DNA from: Lachnospiraceae bacterium
Lineage (GTDB): Bacteria; Bacillota_A; Clostridia; Lachnospirales; Lachnospiraceae
Assembly (NCBI GenBank): GCA_017464045.1
Contig: JAFUEG010000209.1
Coordinates: 1-16,429, forward strand
Direction: 5' to 3'
Length of the DNA: 16,429 nucleotides
Below are positions 5,674-12,443 of this stretch, piece by piece. Each line of letters starts with the position of its first letter. Position 1 is the stretch's first letter. The translations under genes were made by a program, and so were the position numbers. The notes beneath the pieces were generated by a model, which saw only the letters and a list, made by a program, of their open reading frames with translations, was not told the DNA's origin and made no database searches.

Positions 5674-8565
5674 ATGGCAGCAAATACAAAGCCAACTGAA
5701 AATGTGGTAGCAACTTTCGTACTTGATACGGCTGCACCATATAACATACTTGATTTTGATCAGGGTCTATGTGTTATGACCGGCTACTCTCCGAGAGAAT
5801 TGGCCGGCAAAATCTGTACGCTCGATAAGCTTCTTTATGTTGACGATTTTACTGAAACAATAACTTCAATCAATTACCAGCTTAGTATATCCAACCTCAT
5901 TTCATTTCAAAAAAGAATAGTTACCAAAACCGGTGATATACTCACTGTTTTATGTAATGGACAGGCATATTCCCTAAATGACGGAAGAGATGTACTTCAG
6001 TGCGTATTCACAGACATCACCCATCTTGAAACTGCCGCCAACGAAACAGCTAAAGCTAAAACTGATCTTGAGATTTTTGCAAATACCGTTCCGAGTGGTT
6101 TAAGTAAGCACCTTCTTGATAACAATCTGAGTCTTATTTGGGCAAATAAATATTTTTACAGCATGTGTGGTTACACAAAAGCTTCCTATGAAGAAGAATT
6201 TGGAAGAAGTATGCTTACGCTTATTTTCAGTGAAGATCTTGCCACCGTAATAGACGCCTTAGCCGATCTTAAGGAAGAAGGCAAATCACAGATAGTTAAT
6301 TTCAGAATCAAATGTGCCAATAGTTCAATCAAATGGGTCAATGCAGTATTTGCAAATGCCGGTGAAACCGCTGAGGACTTTCCGGTTGTAAATATAGTTA
6401 TGTCGGATATTACCAATCTTAAAGAAGCAGAAATGAAAGCTGCCTTAGAGGAACAAAAATATATGATTATCTCCGATATATCCGAAGAACTCCCATATGA
6501 ATATGACATAGCCACGGATACAATTAAATTTGCGGATAAATTTGAAAACATTTTCGAAGGGCATTCCGTCATGGAAAATCCTTCTGTCAATATGATTAAA
6601 ACCGGTCTTGCTTCTGCTGATAGCAAAGAGACCATAGAGGAACTATTTTACCTTGCAAGAACAGGAACAGAATATCATGCCTCAGAGTTCAAGTTAAACA
6701 CGAAAAACGGCGGATACCAATGGTATTTTTCTTCTTTTTCAACTATCTATGATGAAAAGGAAAATCCCGTAAGAGCCATAGGTCTTTTACGTAACATCCA
6801 CGCCCAAAAGGTCGAGCAGCAAAAGCTTATCGAAAAGTCAGAAACAGACCAGATGACAGGACTTTTAAACAAAGTTACAACTGAAAATAAAATCAAATCA
6901 AGCTTAAGGGAATTGGATGGAAATACATTTGATGTATTTATGATAATCGATATCGATGATTTTAAAAATATTAACGACTCTTTCGGTCATCTTATGGGCG
7001 ATGATGTTATCATCGCAATAGCCGAATCAATCAAAAAGTATGCAGGTGATTATGGCTATGGAGGACGTCTTGGAGGAGATGAATTTTGTCTTTTCTTAAC
7101 CAACGTTCTTGATATGACTCTTGCATTGGAAAAAGCAGCTTATATATGCGAAAGCATAAGGAAGCGCTATCCCGGAAGCTCGGATACTCCAAAAGTTACA
7201 CTTAGTATCGGTATAGCTGCAACAAACGAGCAGCTTCCTATGAACGTCCTTATGGAAAATGCAGACACTGCTCTTTATCAGGTTAAGCGAAACGGCAAAA
7301 ACGGTTTCTTCCTGTATGAGGATGACATGGAGCGTGCACAGTACAAAAACACCCGTGAGTCTTCTAACGGAAACAGCACTATAAATGAAATAATGTCAAC
7401 TCTTTTTACAGGCACCAATACCTATACATGTATAGAGCGCGCGTTAAAGCTCGTCGGTGCTTCATATCCTATAGATAAAATCAGTATTTACGAATATGGT
7501 TTTAATAAAAATTTTGTCAACTGCACACATCAATGGTGTGCTGAAGGAATTAAAAATGATATAACTAAAAAACAGCATACTCCTGCAACAGTATTTGAAG
7601 AAATAAATTCTATGGGCAATGACGGTATCGCTTACTTATCTGACACCTCACTGCTTAAGCTTAACAATTCCACTATGAATCCTTCACTTGAGGGAATCAA
7701 AAAAATGGTTCAATCCGAAATAATGCTAACAGGAAAGGTAATAGGATTTATATGCTTTTATTCAATGGATTTAAATATAAACTGGACTGCTGACACCCTT
7801 TCATCTTTTAAACTTTTATTTAAGCTTTTTGCAGAGGCCATATGTACCAAGCAAAACCAGAGAGCACTTGATTTTTTGCGGGATGATACGGCACAGGCTT
7901 TTGATATAATTCAAAATCCTATGATAATAATAGACCGGGGCACTTACGAAGTAGTTTACTCCAATGACATAAGCAAGGACTACTATCCTGAAATTTCTGT
8001 CGGTTCCAAATGCTATATGTGCATTTCCCAGAAAAATTCTCCGTGCGAGGATTGTCCTATGCATAAAGCAAGCGACAGACCTGTAACTGTTTCAAGATAC
8101 AATAAAAACTTTGATGAACACTTAGATGCAAGCTTTATCCCTATCAATTGGAGCATAGGAAAAAACACATACCTCATGTCTATGGCATCGCACAAACAGA
8201 CCAAAGCCGAAAAGCTTAAGCTTGAACTCGAACAAAATATTAACATCGAAAAGAAGATTGCCGAAGCATCATACAAGGACATGGTTACAGGATACGGCAA
8301 TTTTGAAAAATTCAAGCTTAATGCACAAAAAATTCTTGATGAAAACAAAGGTGAAAACTATGTACTTGCTTACTTTAACATAAAAAGCTTTAAGTATATA
8401 AACGAAGCATATGGCTACACCGTCGGTGATACAACATTAAAAACCGTCGCTGATATATTTAACAAATATATCGATGAAGGCGAAGCATTTTCCAGAGTCA
8501 TAAACGATACATTTATAGGCTCTTATGCACTATCCGGACAATGCAAGCTTTATGCGTTCGTTTGA
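5674..8565 (+). CDS. Multi-PAS / GGDEF / GAF-like / PAS / degenerate GGDEF protein, 5' part of a frameshifted GGDEF-EAL gene
   Basis: Predicted to make the second messenger c-di-GMP under control of several sensors; cytoplasmic, with no membrane segment. Approximate domains from the ATG at 5674: PAS 8-120, PAS 130-255, PAS/PAC 265-385, GGDEF 390-548, GAF-like 570-725, PAS with four cysteines 745-840, second GGDEF 862 onward. The first GGDEF is intact (DIDDFKNINDSFGH; RLGGDEF at 465-471), so cyclase activity is likely; no RxxD inhibitory site is seen upstream. The second is degenerate: INDTF (943-947) replaces GGDEF. The frame then leaves the domain and stops after 16 unrelated residues (SYALSGQCKLYAFV), while the expected continuation (LMHYPDNASF...) is in the +1 frame. 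GGTGGTGA before 5674 serves as the ribosome binding site. An undamaged gene would encode about 1292 residues. Confidence 0.88.
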   Translation: MAANTKPTENVVATFVLDTAAPYNILDFDQGLCVMTGYSPRELAGKICTLDKLLYVDDFTETITSINYQLSISNLISFQKRIVTKTGDILTVLCNGQAYSLNDGRDVLQCVFTDITHLETAANETAKAKTDLEIFANTVPSGLSKHLLDNNLSLIWANKYFYSMCGYTKASYEEEFGRSMLTLIFSEDLATVIDALADLKEEGKSQIVNFRIKCANSSIKWVNAVFANAGETAEDFPVVNIVMSDITNLKEAEMKAALEEQKYMIISDISEELPYEYDIATDTIKFADKFENIFEGHSVMENPSVNMIKTGLASADSKETIEELFYLARTGTEYHASEFKLNTKNGGYQWYFSSFSTIYDEKENPVRAIGLLRNIHAQKVEQQKLIEKSETDQMTGLLNKVTTENKIKSSLRELDGNTFDVFMIIDIDDFKNINDSFGHLMGDDVIIAIAESIKKYAGDYGYGGRLGGDEFCLFLTNVLDMTLALEKAAYICESIRKRYPGSSDTPKVTLSIGIAATNEQLPMNVLMENADTALYQVKRNGKNGFFLYEDDMERAQYKNTRESSNGNSTINEIMSTLFTGTNTYTCIERALKLVGASYPIDKISIYEYGFNKNFVNCTHQWCAEGIKNDITKKQHTPATVFEEINSMGNDGIAYLSDTSLLKLNNSTMNPSLEGIKKMVQSEIMLTGKVIGFICFYSMDLNINWTADTLSSFKLLFKLFAEAICTKQNQRALDFLRDDTAQAFDIIQNPMIIIDRGTYEVVYSNDISKDYYPEISVGSKCYMCISQKNSPCEDCPMHKASDRPVTVSRYNKNFDEHLDASFIPINWSIGKNTYLMSMASHKQTKAEKLKLELEQNINIEKKIAEASYKDMVTGYGNFEKFKLNAQKILDENKGENYVLAYFNIKSFKYINEAYGYTVGDTTLKTVADIFNKYIDEGEAFSRVINDTFIGSYALSGQCKLYAFV
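8519..8562 (+). other. Frameshift interval splitting the c-di-GMP gene
   Basis: The upstream frame is domain-like up to GGC (8518-8520). The downstream frame opens right after a TAG at 8516-8518, so the switch must fall between 8519 and the stop at 8563. Removing one T around 8521 gives GGC CTT ATG CAC (G-L-M-H), which continues the second GGDEF domain smoothly. There is no slippery heptamer and no ribosome binding site before the ATG at 8525, so neither programmed slippage nor clean re-initiation is supported. Confidence 0.75.
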
Positions 8566-9553
8566 GTCGATAAAAAATGAAGTTCATGACGCCTGCAAGC
8601 TGATACAGGATAAATTTTCGGTTGATTTCATAACCGGTATACTTATAATCGATGACAGTATGCGTTCGTATGACATAATGCACCTGGTTGACAGGGCAAT
8701 CATGACCGAAAAATCCATCGATGAAAAAACAGGCATAAGCTTCGCATATTATGATGATGAATATCACAAGAAAATCCTTAACGCTGCCCAGATTGAAAAC
8801 AGCATGTATGACGCTTTGGAAAACGGTGAGTTCTGTGCGTATGCGCAGCCAAAATATGACATAAGCACCAAGAAGTTAATCGGCAGTGAGCTTTTGGTAA
8901 GATGGCTTTCTCCTACCCGAGGTTTCTTAGAGCCGGGAAGCTTTATACCTACCTTTGAGAAAAACGGATTTATATATAATATAGACTTCTTTATGCTTGA
9001 AGAGGCCTGCAAGTCCATCAGAAAATATCTTGATGAGGACGTTGAAGCACTTCCGTTTTCTGTAAATCTTTCAAGGGCTACGGTTTCCCATGCGGATTTA
9101 CTTACCCGTATACAAAATACGGTTGATAAGTATTTCATCCCTCACCACTACATTGAATTTGAGATAACAGAAAGTGTATTTGCCGAGCACTACGAACAGA
9201 TGATAAATGTTCTAAAACAGCTTAAGGACATGGACTTTTTAATCAATATGGATGACTTCGGCTCAGGCTACTCATCACTTACACTTCTTAAGGATTTGCC
9301 TGTCGATATAATAAAGCTCGACCATGACTTTTTATCCCGTTCTGCCGCAAATGATGAGCGTGCGGTAAAAATCCTTCAGGGAATTATCGACATGGCACAC
9401 GCCATGGACATAAAAATTGTAAGTGAAGGTATCGAAACCGACGAACAGCTTGATATGCTCCGTTCAATCAACTGTGAAATCGGTCAGGGTTTCTTATTTG
9501 CAAAGCCAATGCCTATCGATGATTACGACAAGCTTATTTTAAATAACAAATAA
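8525..9553 (+). CDS. EAL phosphodiesterase domain, 3' part of the frameshifted GGDEF-EAL gene
   Basis: Residues 1-80 are the C-terminal half of the degenerate second GGDEF domain; 85-342 form an EAL domain that hydrolyses c-di-GMP to pGpG. The signature loop reads GSELLVRW (120-127), so the E of EAL is kept but A becomes L. The other metal and catalytic positions look present: VNLS (180-183), EFEITES (211-217), MDDFGSGYSSL (242-252), Lys264 in IIKLD, SEGIE (300-304) and GQGFLFAKP (320-328). Activity is therefore plausible. The ATG at 8525 is only the first in-frame Met; with no ribosome binding site, the fragment is probably not translated alone and belongs with the 5674-8565 frame. No clear terminator follows the stop. 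Confidence 0.85.
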   Translation: MHYPDNASFMRSFESIKNEVHDACKLIQDKFSVDFITGILIIDDSMRSYDIMHLVDRAIMTEKSIDEKTGISFAYYDDEYHKKILNAAQIENSMYDALENGEFCAYAQPKYDISTKKLIGSELLVRWLSPTRGFLEPGSFIPTFEKNGFIYNIDFFMLEEACKSIRKYLDEDVEALPFSVNLSRATVSHADLLTRIQNTVDKYFIPHHYIEFEITESVFAEHYEQMINVLKQLKDMDFLINMDDFGSGYSSLTLLKDLPVDIIKLDHDFLSRSAANDERAVKILQGIIDMAHAMDIKIVSEGIETDEQLDMLRSINCEIGQGFLFAKPMPIDDYDKLILNNK

Positions 9554-9572
9554 AAAAATATTATTATTTTAC

Positions 9573-9601
9573 TTGACATACGCACATTTTTTTGATATTT
9601 T
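9573..9601 (+). promoter_or_regulatory. Promoter for rpsT
   Basis: A perfect TTGACA (9573-9578) stands 17 bp from TATTTT (9596-9601, 4/6). Initiation near 9608 gives a leader of about 130 nt. A second, weaker pair, TTGACC (9680-9685) and CATACT (9703-9708) with 17 bp between, could start transcripts near 9715, just ahead of the ribosome binding site. Confidence 0.55.
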
Positions 9602-9607
9602 ATTTGT

Positions 9608-9741
9608 TGCGTGTTTAGTAGCGTAAGATATTTTCGATTGGTCCGATGTATCTGGTGGTGTGGGTACATTGTTCGTGTCTTGACCTAATTGAAATTATTA
9701 TACATACTGTAAATTAATTTTAAAATATGGAGGTGTCTGAT
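9608..9741 (+). promoter_or_regulatory. 5' leader of rpsT
   Basis: About 130 nt between the inferred start site and the S20 start codon, with no ORF and a G/T-rich middle (TCTGGTGGTGTGGG, 9650-9663). S20 synthesis is autoregulated in E. coli, so a regulatory leader is possible, but I recognise no known structure. GGAGG at 9729-9733 is the ribosome binding site. Confidence 0.35.
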
Positions 9742-10002
9742 TTGGCTAATATCAAATCTGCAAAGAAGAGAATTAAGGTAATCGAGACCAAGACTATGAG
9801 AAATAAAGCTATCAAGTCTAAGGTTAAGACAATGATTAAGAAGGTTGATGCAGCTATCGAAGCAAAGGATAAGGCAGCAGCTGAGGATGCACTTAAGGTT
9901 GCAATCTCAGAAATCAACAAAGCAGCTTCAAAGGGAATTTACCACAAGAACAATGCAGCTAGAAAAGTATCCCGTTTAACTCTTGCAGTTAACCGTCTTT
10001 AA
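9742..10002 (+). CDS. rpsT: 30S ribosomal protein S20
   Basis: A primary 16S-binding protein of the small subunit. The 86-residue product begins (M)ANIKSAKKRIKV, the standard S20 N-terminus, is Lys/Ala rich and helical, and contains KGIYHKNNAARKVSRL near the end, at the family's usual length. The start codon is TTG at 9742, eight bases after GGAGG (9729-9733). An in-frame ATG at 9727 is rejected because GGAGG begins inside it and the added MEVSD is foreign to S20. A rare start on a ribosomal protein gene may help set expression or autoregulation, as known for E. coli S20 (UUG start). The gene converges on holA and ends in its own terminator. Confidence 0.97.
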   Translation: MANIKSAKKRIKVIETKTMRNKAIKSKVKTMIKKVDAAIEAKDKAAAEDALKVAISEINKAASKGIYHKNNAARKVSRLTLAVNRL

Positions 10003-10009
10003 TAAAAAT

Positions 10010-10035
10010 AGCGAGCCGATTGGCTCGCTTTTTTT
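10010..10035 (+). terminator. Intrinsic terminator of rpsT
   Basis: Stem AGCGAGCC (10010-10017) and GGCTCGCT (10022-10029) with a GATT loop, followed by a run of T to 10035. It begins eight bases after the S20 stop. Confidence 0.93.
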
Positions 10036-10037
10036 GT

Positions 10038-10134
10038 TGTCAGTAAGAAAGACCTTTAGATTTAAGTACTCGCATATCTCGCTGTCGCTCACGATATGCT
10101 TAGCACTCAAATCTAAAGGTCTTTCTTGCTGACA
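10038..10134. repeat. Long hairpin repeat, copy 3 of the conserved-tip family
   Basis: Arms 10038-10077 and 10094-10134 form a near-perfect inverted repeat of about 40 bp, with differences that are mostly G-U compatible. They close the 16-nt loop CTCGCTGTCGCTCACG (10078-10093). The tip GTACTCGCAT...ATGCTTAGCAC and loop match copy 1 (13 of 16 loop bases), while the stem (GAAAGACCTTTAGATTT) is unrelated to the stems of copies 1 and 2. At the tip base pairs, GG/CC in copy 1 is AT/AT here, a compensatory change. It sits between the rpsT terminator and the holA stop (10140) and could also terminate holA, though the T content after it on the minus strand is modest. Confidence 0.85.
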
Positions 10135-10139
10135 TATAC

Positions 10140-11156
10140 TTATTTAATCAGGTTAAGTATCAGCATCTCGACAGCAAGGTCTTTTTTCATACGTCCTCTT
10201 TTGATGCTGTTGTCTGTGTCTATGCACATATTTACTTTTTCAACCAGCATTTTTGTATTATAGTTTCTGCATAAGCCGATATATTTTTTTGCAAGCCATT
10301 CAGGAAGCTTTAATGCTGCCGAAACCTTTCTCACATCATTTCCGTCTCCCATAGACTCCGAGGTAATAAGCAGTCTGTTATATTGATTTGTTGTAAGTGC
10401 AAGTATACTCATGGCATCTGTTTTTAGATATTTTAAATCATCATACAGCTTAAGCACACGTGTTTTATTTTTCTTTGATATTTCATCAATCATTTCAAAT
10501 ATTTTATCTTCTACAACATCCGCACTTAACGCATCAACATCCGCCAGAGTTTTTTTTTTAGTTTCAATTCCATACGCCTTAAGCTTTTCAACCTCGGTAT
10601 ATATTCGGTTCATATTGCTGCCGGTATTTTCAAGAAGTCGCAATATCGCACCTTCCTCGATCGATATATCATCCTCCCTGAAAAGCCCCTGTATCCATCT
10701 GATAAGGGTTCTCGAATCAGGTGCCTCAAACCGGGCTATAATTCCGTTTTTGGAAAACAAATTATAGAGCTTAAGCTTTCCGTCCGTCTTACTTTCAACA
10801 AATATTATTACGGTAGTTTCAGGAATATCATTCAAAGCATCAACAAAAGCATCATCTGTTTTCTTTGCAAAGTAGCCGCTTTCCTCAATAACAATAACTC
10901 TTCTTTCAGCAAAAAAAGGCATAGTCTGCGCAATGGATATAATCTCATCCTCAGATATGCTCTCATCTCGAAAAAGAGAATAATTCATAGTATCCGTCTT
11001 ATCTATGAGAGCTTCCACAAGCTTATCCCTGTATTGAAGAATCAGATATTTTTCCTCACCCGTTAAAAGGTACAGATTACTAAAGTTCCCACTCTCTATA
11101 TGTGAGTTAATTATCTGCATTCCGTTATTAACTTCTCTTTCTTTTTTTGCTGCCAT
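10140..11156 (-). CDS. holA: DNA polymerase III delta subunit
   Basis: Part of the clamp loader; delta opens the beta sliding clamp during replication. The 338-residue length and layout fit HolA/YqeN: an N-terminal AAA+-like fold without a Walker A motif (NLYLLTGEEKYLILQYRDKL, about 26-45), a middle segment with PETTVIIFVES, and a C-terminal collar domain ending KKDLAVEMLILNLIK. The start at 11156 is backed by AGGAG at 11162-11166, five bases upstream. It follows the accessory genes of the comEC-holA interval on the same strand; its immediate 5' region is an intercistronic dyad (11177-11234). Its own promoter is not obvious. It converges on rpsT, as expected for the Firmicutes comEC-holA-rpsT neighbourhood. 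Confidence 0.95.
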   Translation of the reverse strand: MAAKKEREVNNGMQIINSHIESGNFSNLYLLTGEEKYLILQYRDKLVEALIDKTDTMNYSLFRDESISEDEIISIAQTMPFFAERRVIVIEESGYFAKKTDDAFVDALNDIPETTVIIFVESKTDGKLKLYNLFSKNGIIARFEAPDSRTLIRWIQGLFREDDISIEEGAILRLLENTGSNMNRIYTEVEKLKAYGIETKKKTLADVDALSADVVEDKIFEMIDEISKKNKTRVLKLYDDLKYLKTDAMSILALTTNQYNRLLITSESMGDGNDVRKVSAALKLPEWLAKKYIGLCRNYNTKMLVEKVNMCIDTDNSIKRGRMKKDLAVEMLILNLIK

Positions 11157-11176
11157 AGCTGCTCCTTTTTGTCAAA

Positions 11177-11234
11177 GATGTGACACGGACGTGAATGTCA
11201 CGCATGTGTTACTAGGTGTAAGTCTTGTCACATC
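11177..11234. repeat. Intercistronic branched dyad upstream of holA
   Basis: GATGTGACA (11177-11185) pairs with TGTCACATC (11226-11234). Inside are two small hairpins, CGTGA-ATG-TCACG (11190-11202) and TTAC-TAGGT-GTAA (11209-11221). The outer stem reaches into the stop codon of the upstream frameshifted gene and lies ten bases before the holA ribosome binding site. The function is unknown. Confidence 0.4.
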
Positions 11235-11662
11235 AGTAATCAACACCATCCCGATAAACCCGTGTATCATCACAGTACATTATTGCTTGTTTTTTATTCA
11301 TATCATGTTCATTATATTCAAAAGATATATTAATAAACCCTTGGCTTTCACATTTGTCAAGAATACGAAAGACTTTAACCGGTATTTCAACATAAAGAGA
11401 ATATCTTTGCAACCCAATACCAATACGGAATTTTTTTATCTCCTATACTATATCCTCCGACCTTTAAAATATTAAATTTCTCCTTAGCCTCATTATACTT
11501 TGTGTCATCAGCAAGTTGGAAATCTCCGATGCCTGTTCCTTCGAATTTTACTCCATCAAGAGTAAACGAAAGAGGATTATTTTTATATTCTTCCTCTGAA
11601 TTAACAATATCTATTACAGTGTCGTGGTATTGATCTTTAAAATGTGCTTTCCATATCTGCAT
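11233..11662 (-). pseudogene. Frameshifted hypothetical gene (about 142 aa when corrected)
   Basis: The intact frame from ATG 11662 runs 91 codons to a stop at 11387-11389. However, the stretch down to a TGA at 11233-11235 is continuously open in another frame and reads like real protein (FRIGIGLQRYSLYVEIPVKV...ILDKCESQGFINISFEYNE...DTRVYRDGVDY). The two frames meet at a run of seven A (minus strand; T at 11431-11437). Six A would give DKKFRIGIGLQRYSLYVE and one 142-residue protein. AAGGA with a seven-base spacer precedes the ATG. I do not recognise the family; it is small, acidic, mixed alpha/beta, without signal peptide or membrane segment. Small proteins of this look are common among immunity-type or accessory genes, but that is only an impression. 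It could be decay, homopolymer phase variation or a sequencing error. Confidence 0.7.
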
Positions 11663-11724
11663 ATATTAATCCTTTTTCTGTTTTATATGATAATTTTTTT
11701 CTAACAAATATATTTTTTATTATA

Positions 11725-12246
11725 TCACATCTCATTTAATTCACATACCATAATAAATTCTTCTTCATTTTCATCTACTGTTTTAAATCCAAGTTTCTCA
11801 TACATTCTCACTGCATAATTAGCTTTTTGAACAGCAAGAGACACTTTCTTATATCCTTCATTTTTCAAATGTCTGAGCATCCTGTCCATCAACGCTGTCC
11901 CTATCCCCATCCCGCGATATTCCTTATATAGTGATATTGCAAATGATGGTGTATCATCATCTATGTGCCCATAATCATTCATTATCCTAACCCAGACTGC
12001 ACCTATTATTTTCTCATCTACACAGGCAACAAATCCATAATCCGCCTTTCCTTTTCCAAAGTCTTCATAGTAAAGCTTTAGTTCGGGATTATATATAATA
12101 TCTTTTGGCGGCGGTATAACCCCATCCGGTATAAAGATTGCTTCATACAGGAAATCTTTTAATACTGAATAGTCTTCTTGGTTTAAGCTGCGAATGCTTA
12201 CACTTTCCAATTGAAGTTTGTTTTTACTATCATTAGATGGTTTCAT
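11725..12246 (-). CDS. GNAT family N-acetyltransferase
   Basis: Transfers an acetyl group from acetyl-CoA to an unidentified amine. The 173-residue protein carries the GNAT fold signatures: SIRSLNQEDYSVLKDFL near 17-33, the central strand VDEKIIGAVWVRI, motif A with the acetyl-CoA loop EYRGMGIGTALMDRML (R/Q-x-x-G-x-G), and motif B NYAVRMYEKLGFKTV. GAGG five bases before the ATG at 12246 supports the start. The substrate cannot be told from sequence. It sits among accessory genes between comEC and holA. An extended -10-like TGATACAAT on the minus strand around 12354-12362 may be a promoter, but no matching -35 is seen. Confidence 0.9.
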   Translation of the reverse strand: MKPSNDSKNKLQLESVSIRSLNQEDYSVLKDFLYEAIFIPDGVIPPPKDIIYNPELKLYYEDFGKGKADYGFVACVDEKIIGAVWVRIMNDYGHIDDDTPSFAISLYKEYRGMGIGTALMDRMLRHLKNEGYKKVSLAVQKANYAVRMYEKLGFKTVDENEEEFIMVCELNEM

Positions 12247-12443
12247 TCTTACCTCTCAAATTATTTTTCATTAATCGATTAACTTTTTATTGCTAGTCTC
12301 CTTATTGCAACGGATGTAACACTTGGACAGTAGCAGAGTTGCATTCAAATATATTGTATCATATATTATCAATTACTGTGGAAGATTTTATATCAAAATA
12401 TCACCTTACTATAAAAAACAGTTCCAAAACCTCTGGTATTTCT

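Noticed and set aside
8519..8562. Programmed ribosomal frameshift in the c-di-GMP gene
   Set aside because: No slippery heptamer, upstream Shine-Dalgarno stimulator or convincing downstream structure is seen; mutation or base-calling error is simpler.
9727..9741. ATG at 9727 as the rpsT start
   Set aside because: It overlaps the ribosome binding site and would add MEVSD before the standard S20 N-terminus; TTG at 9742 is correct.
11191..11475. Plus-strand 94-codon ORF
   Set aside because: It has no ribosome binding site and is antisense to the continuous frame of the frameshifted minus-strand gene; its open frame mirrors that coding sequence.
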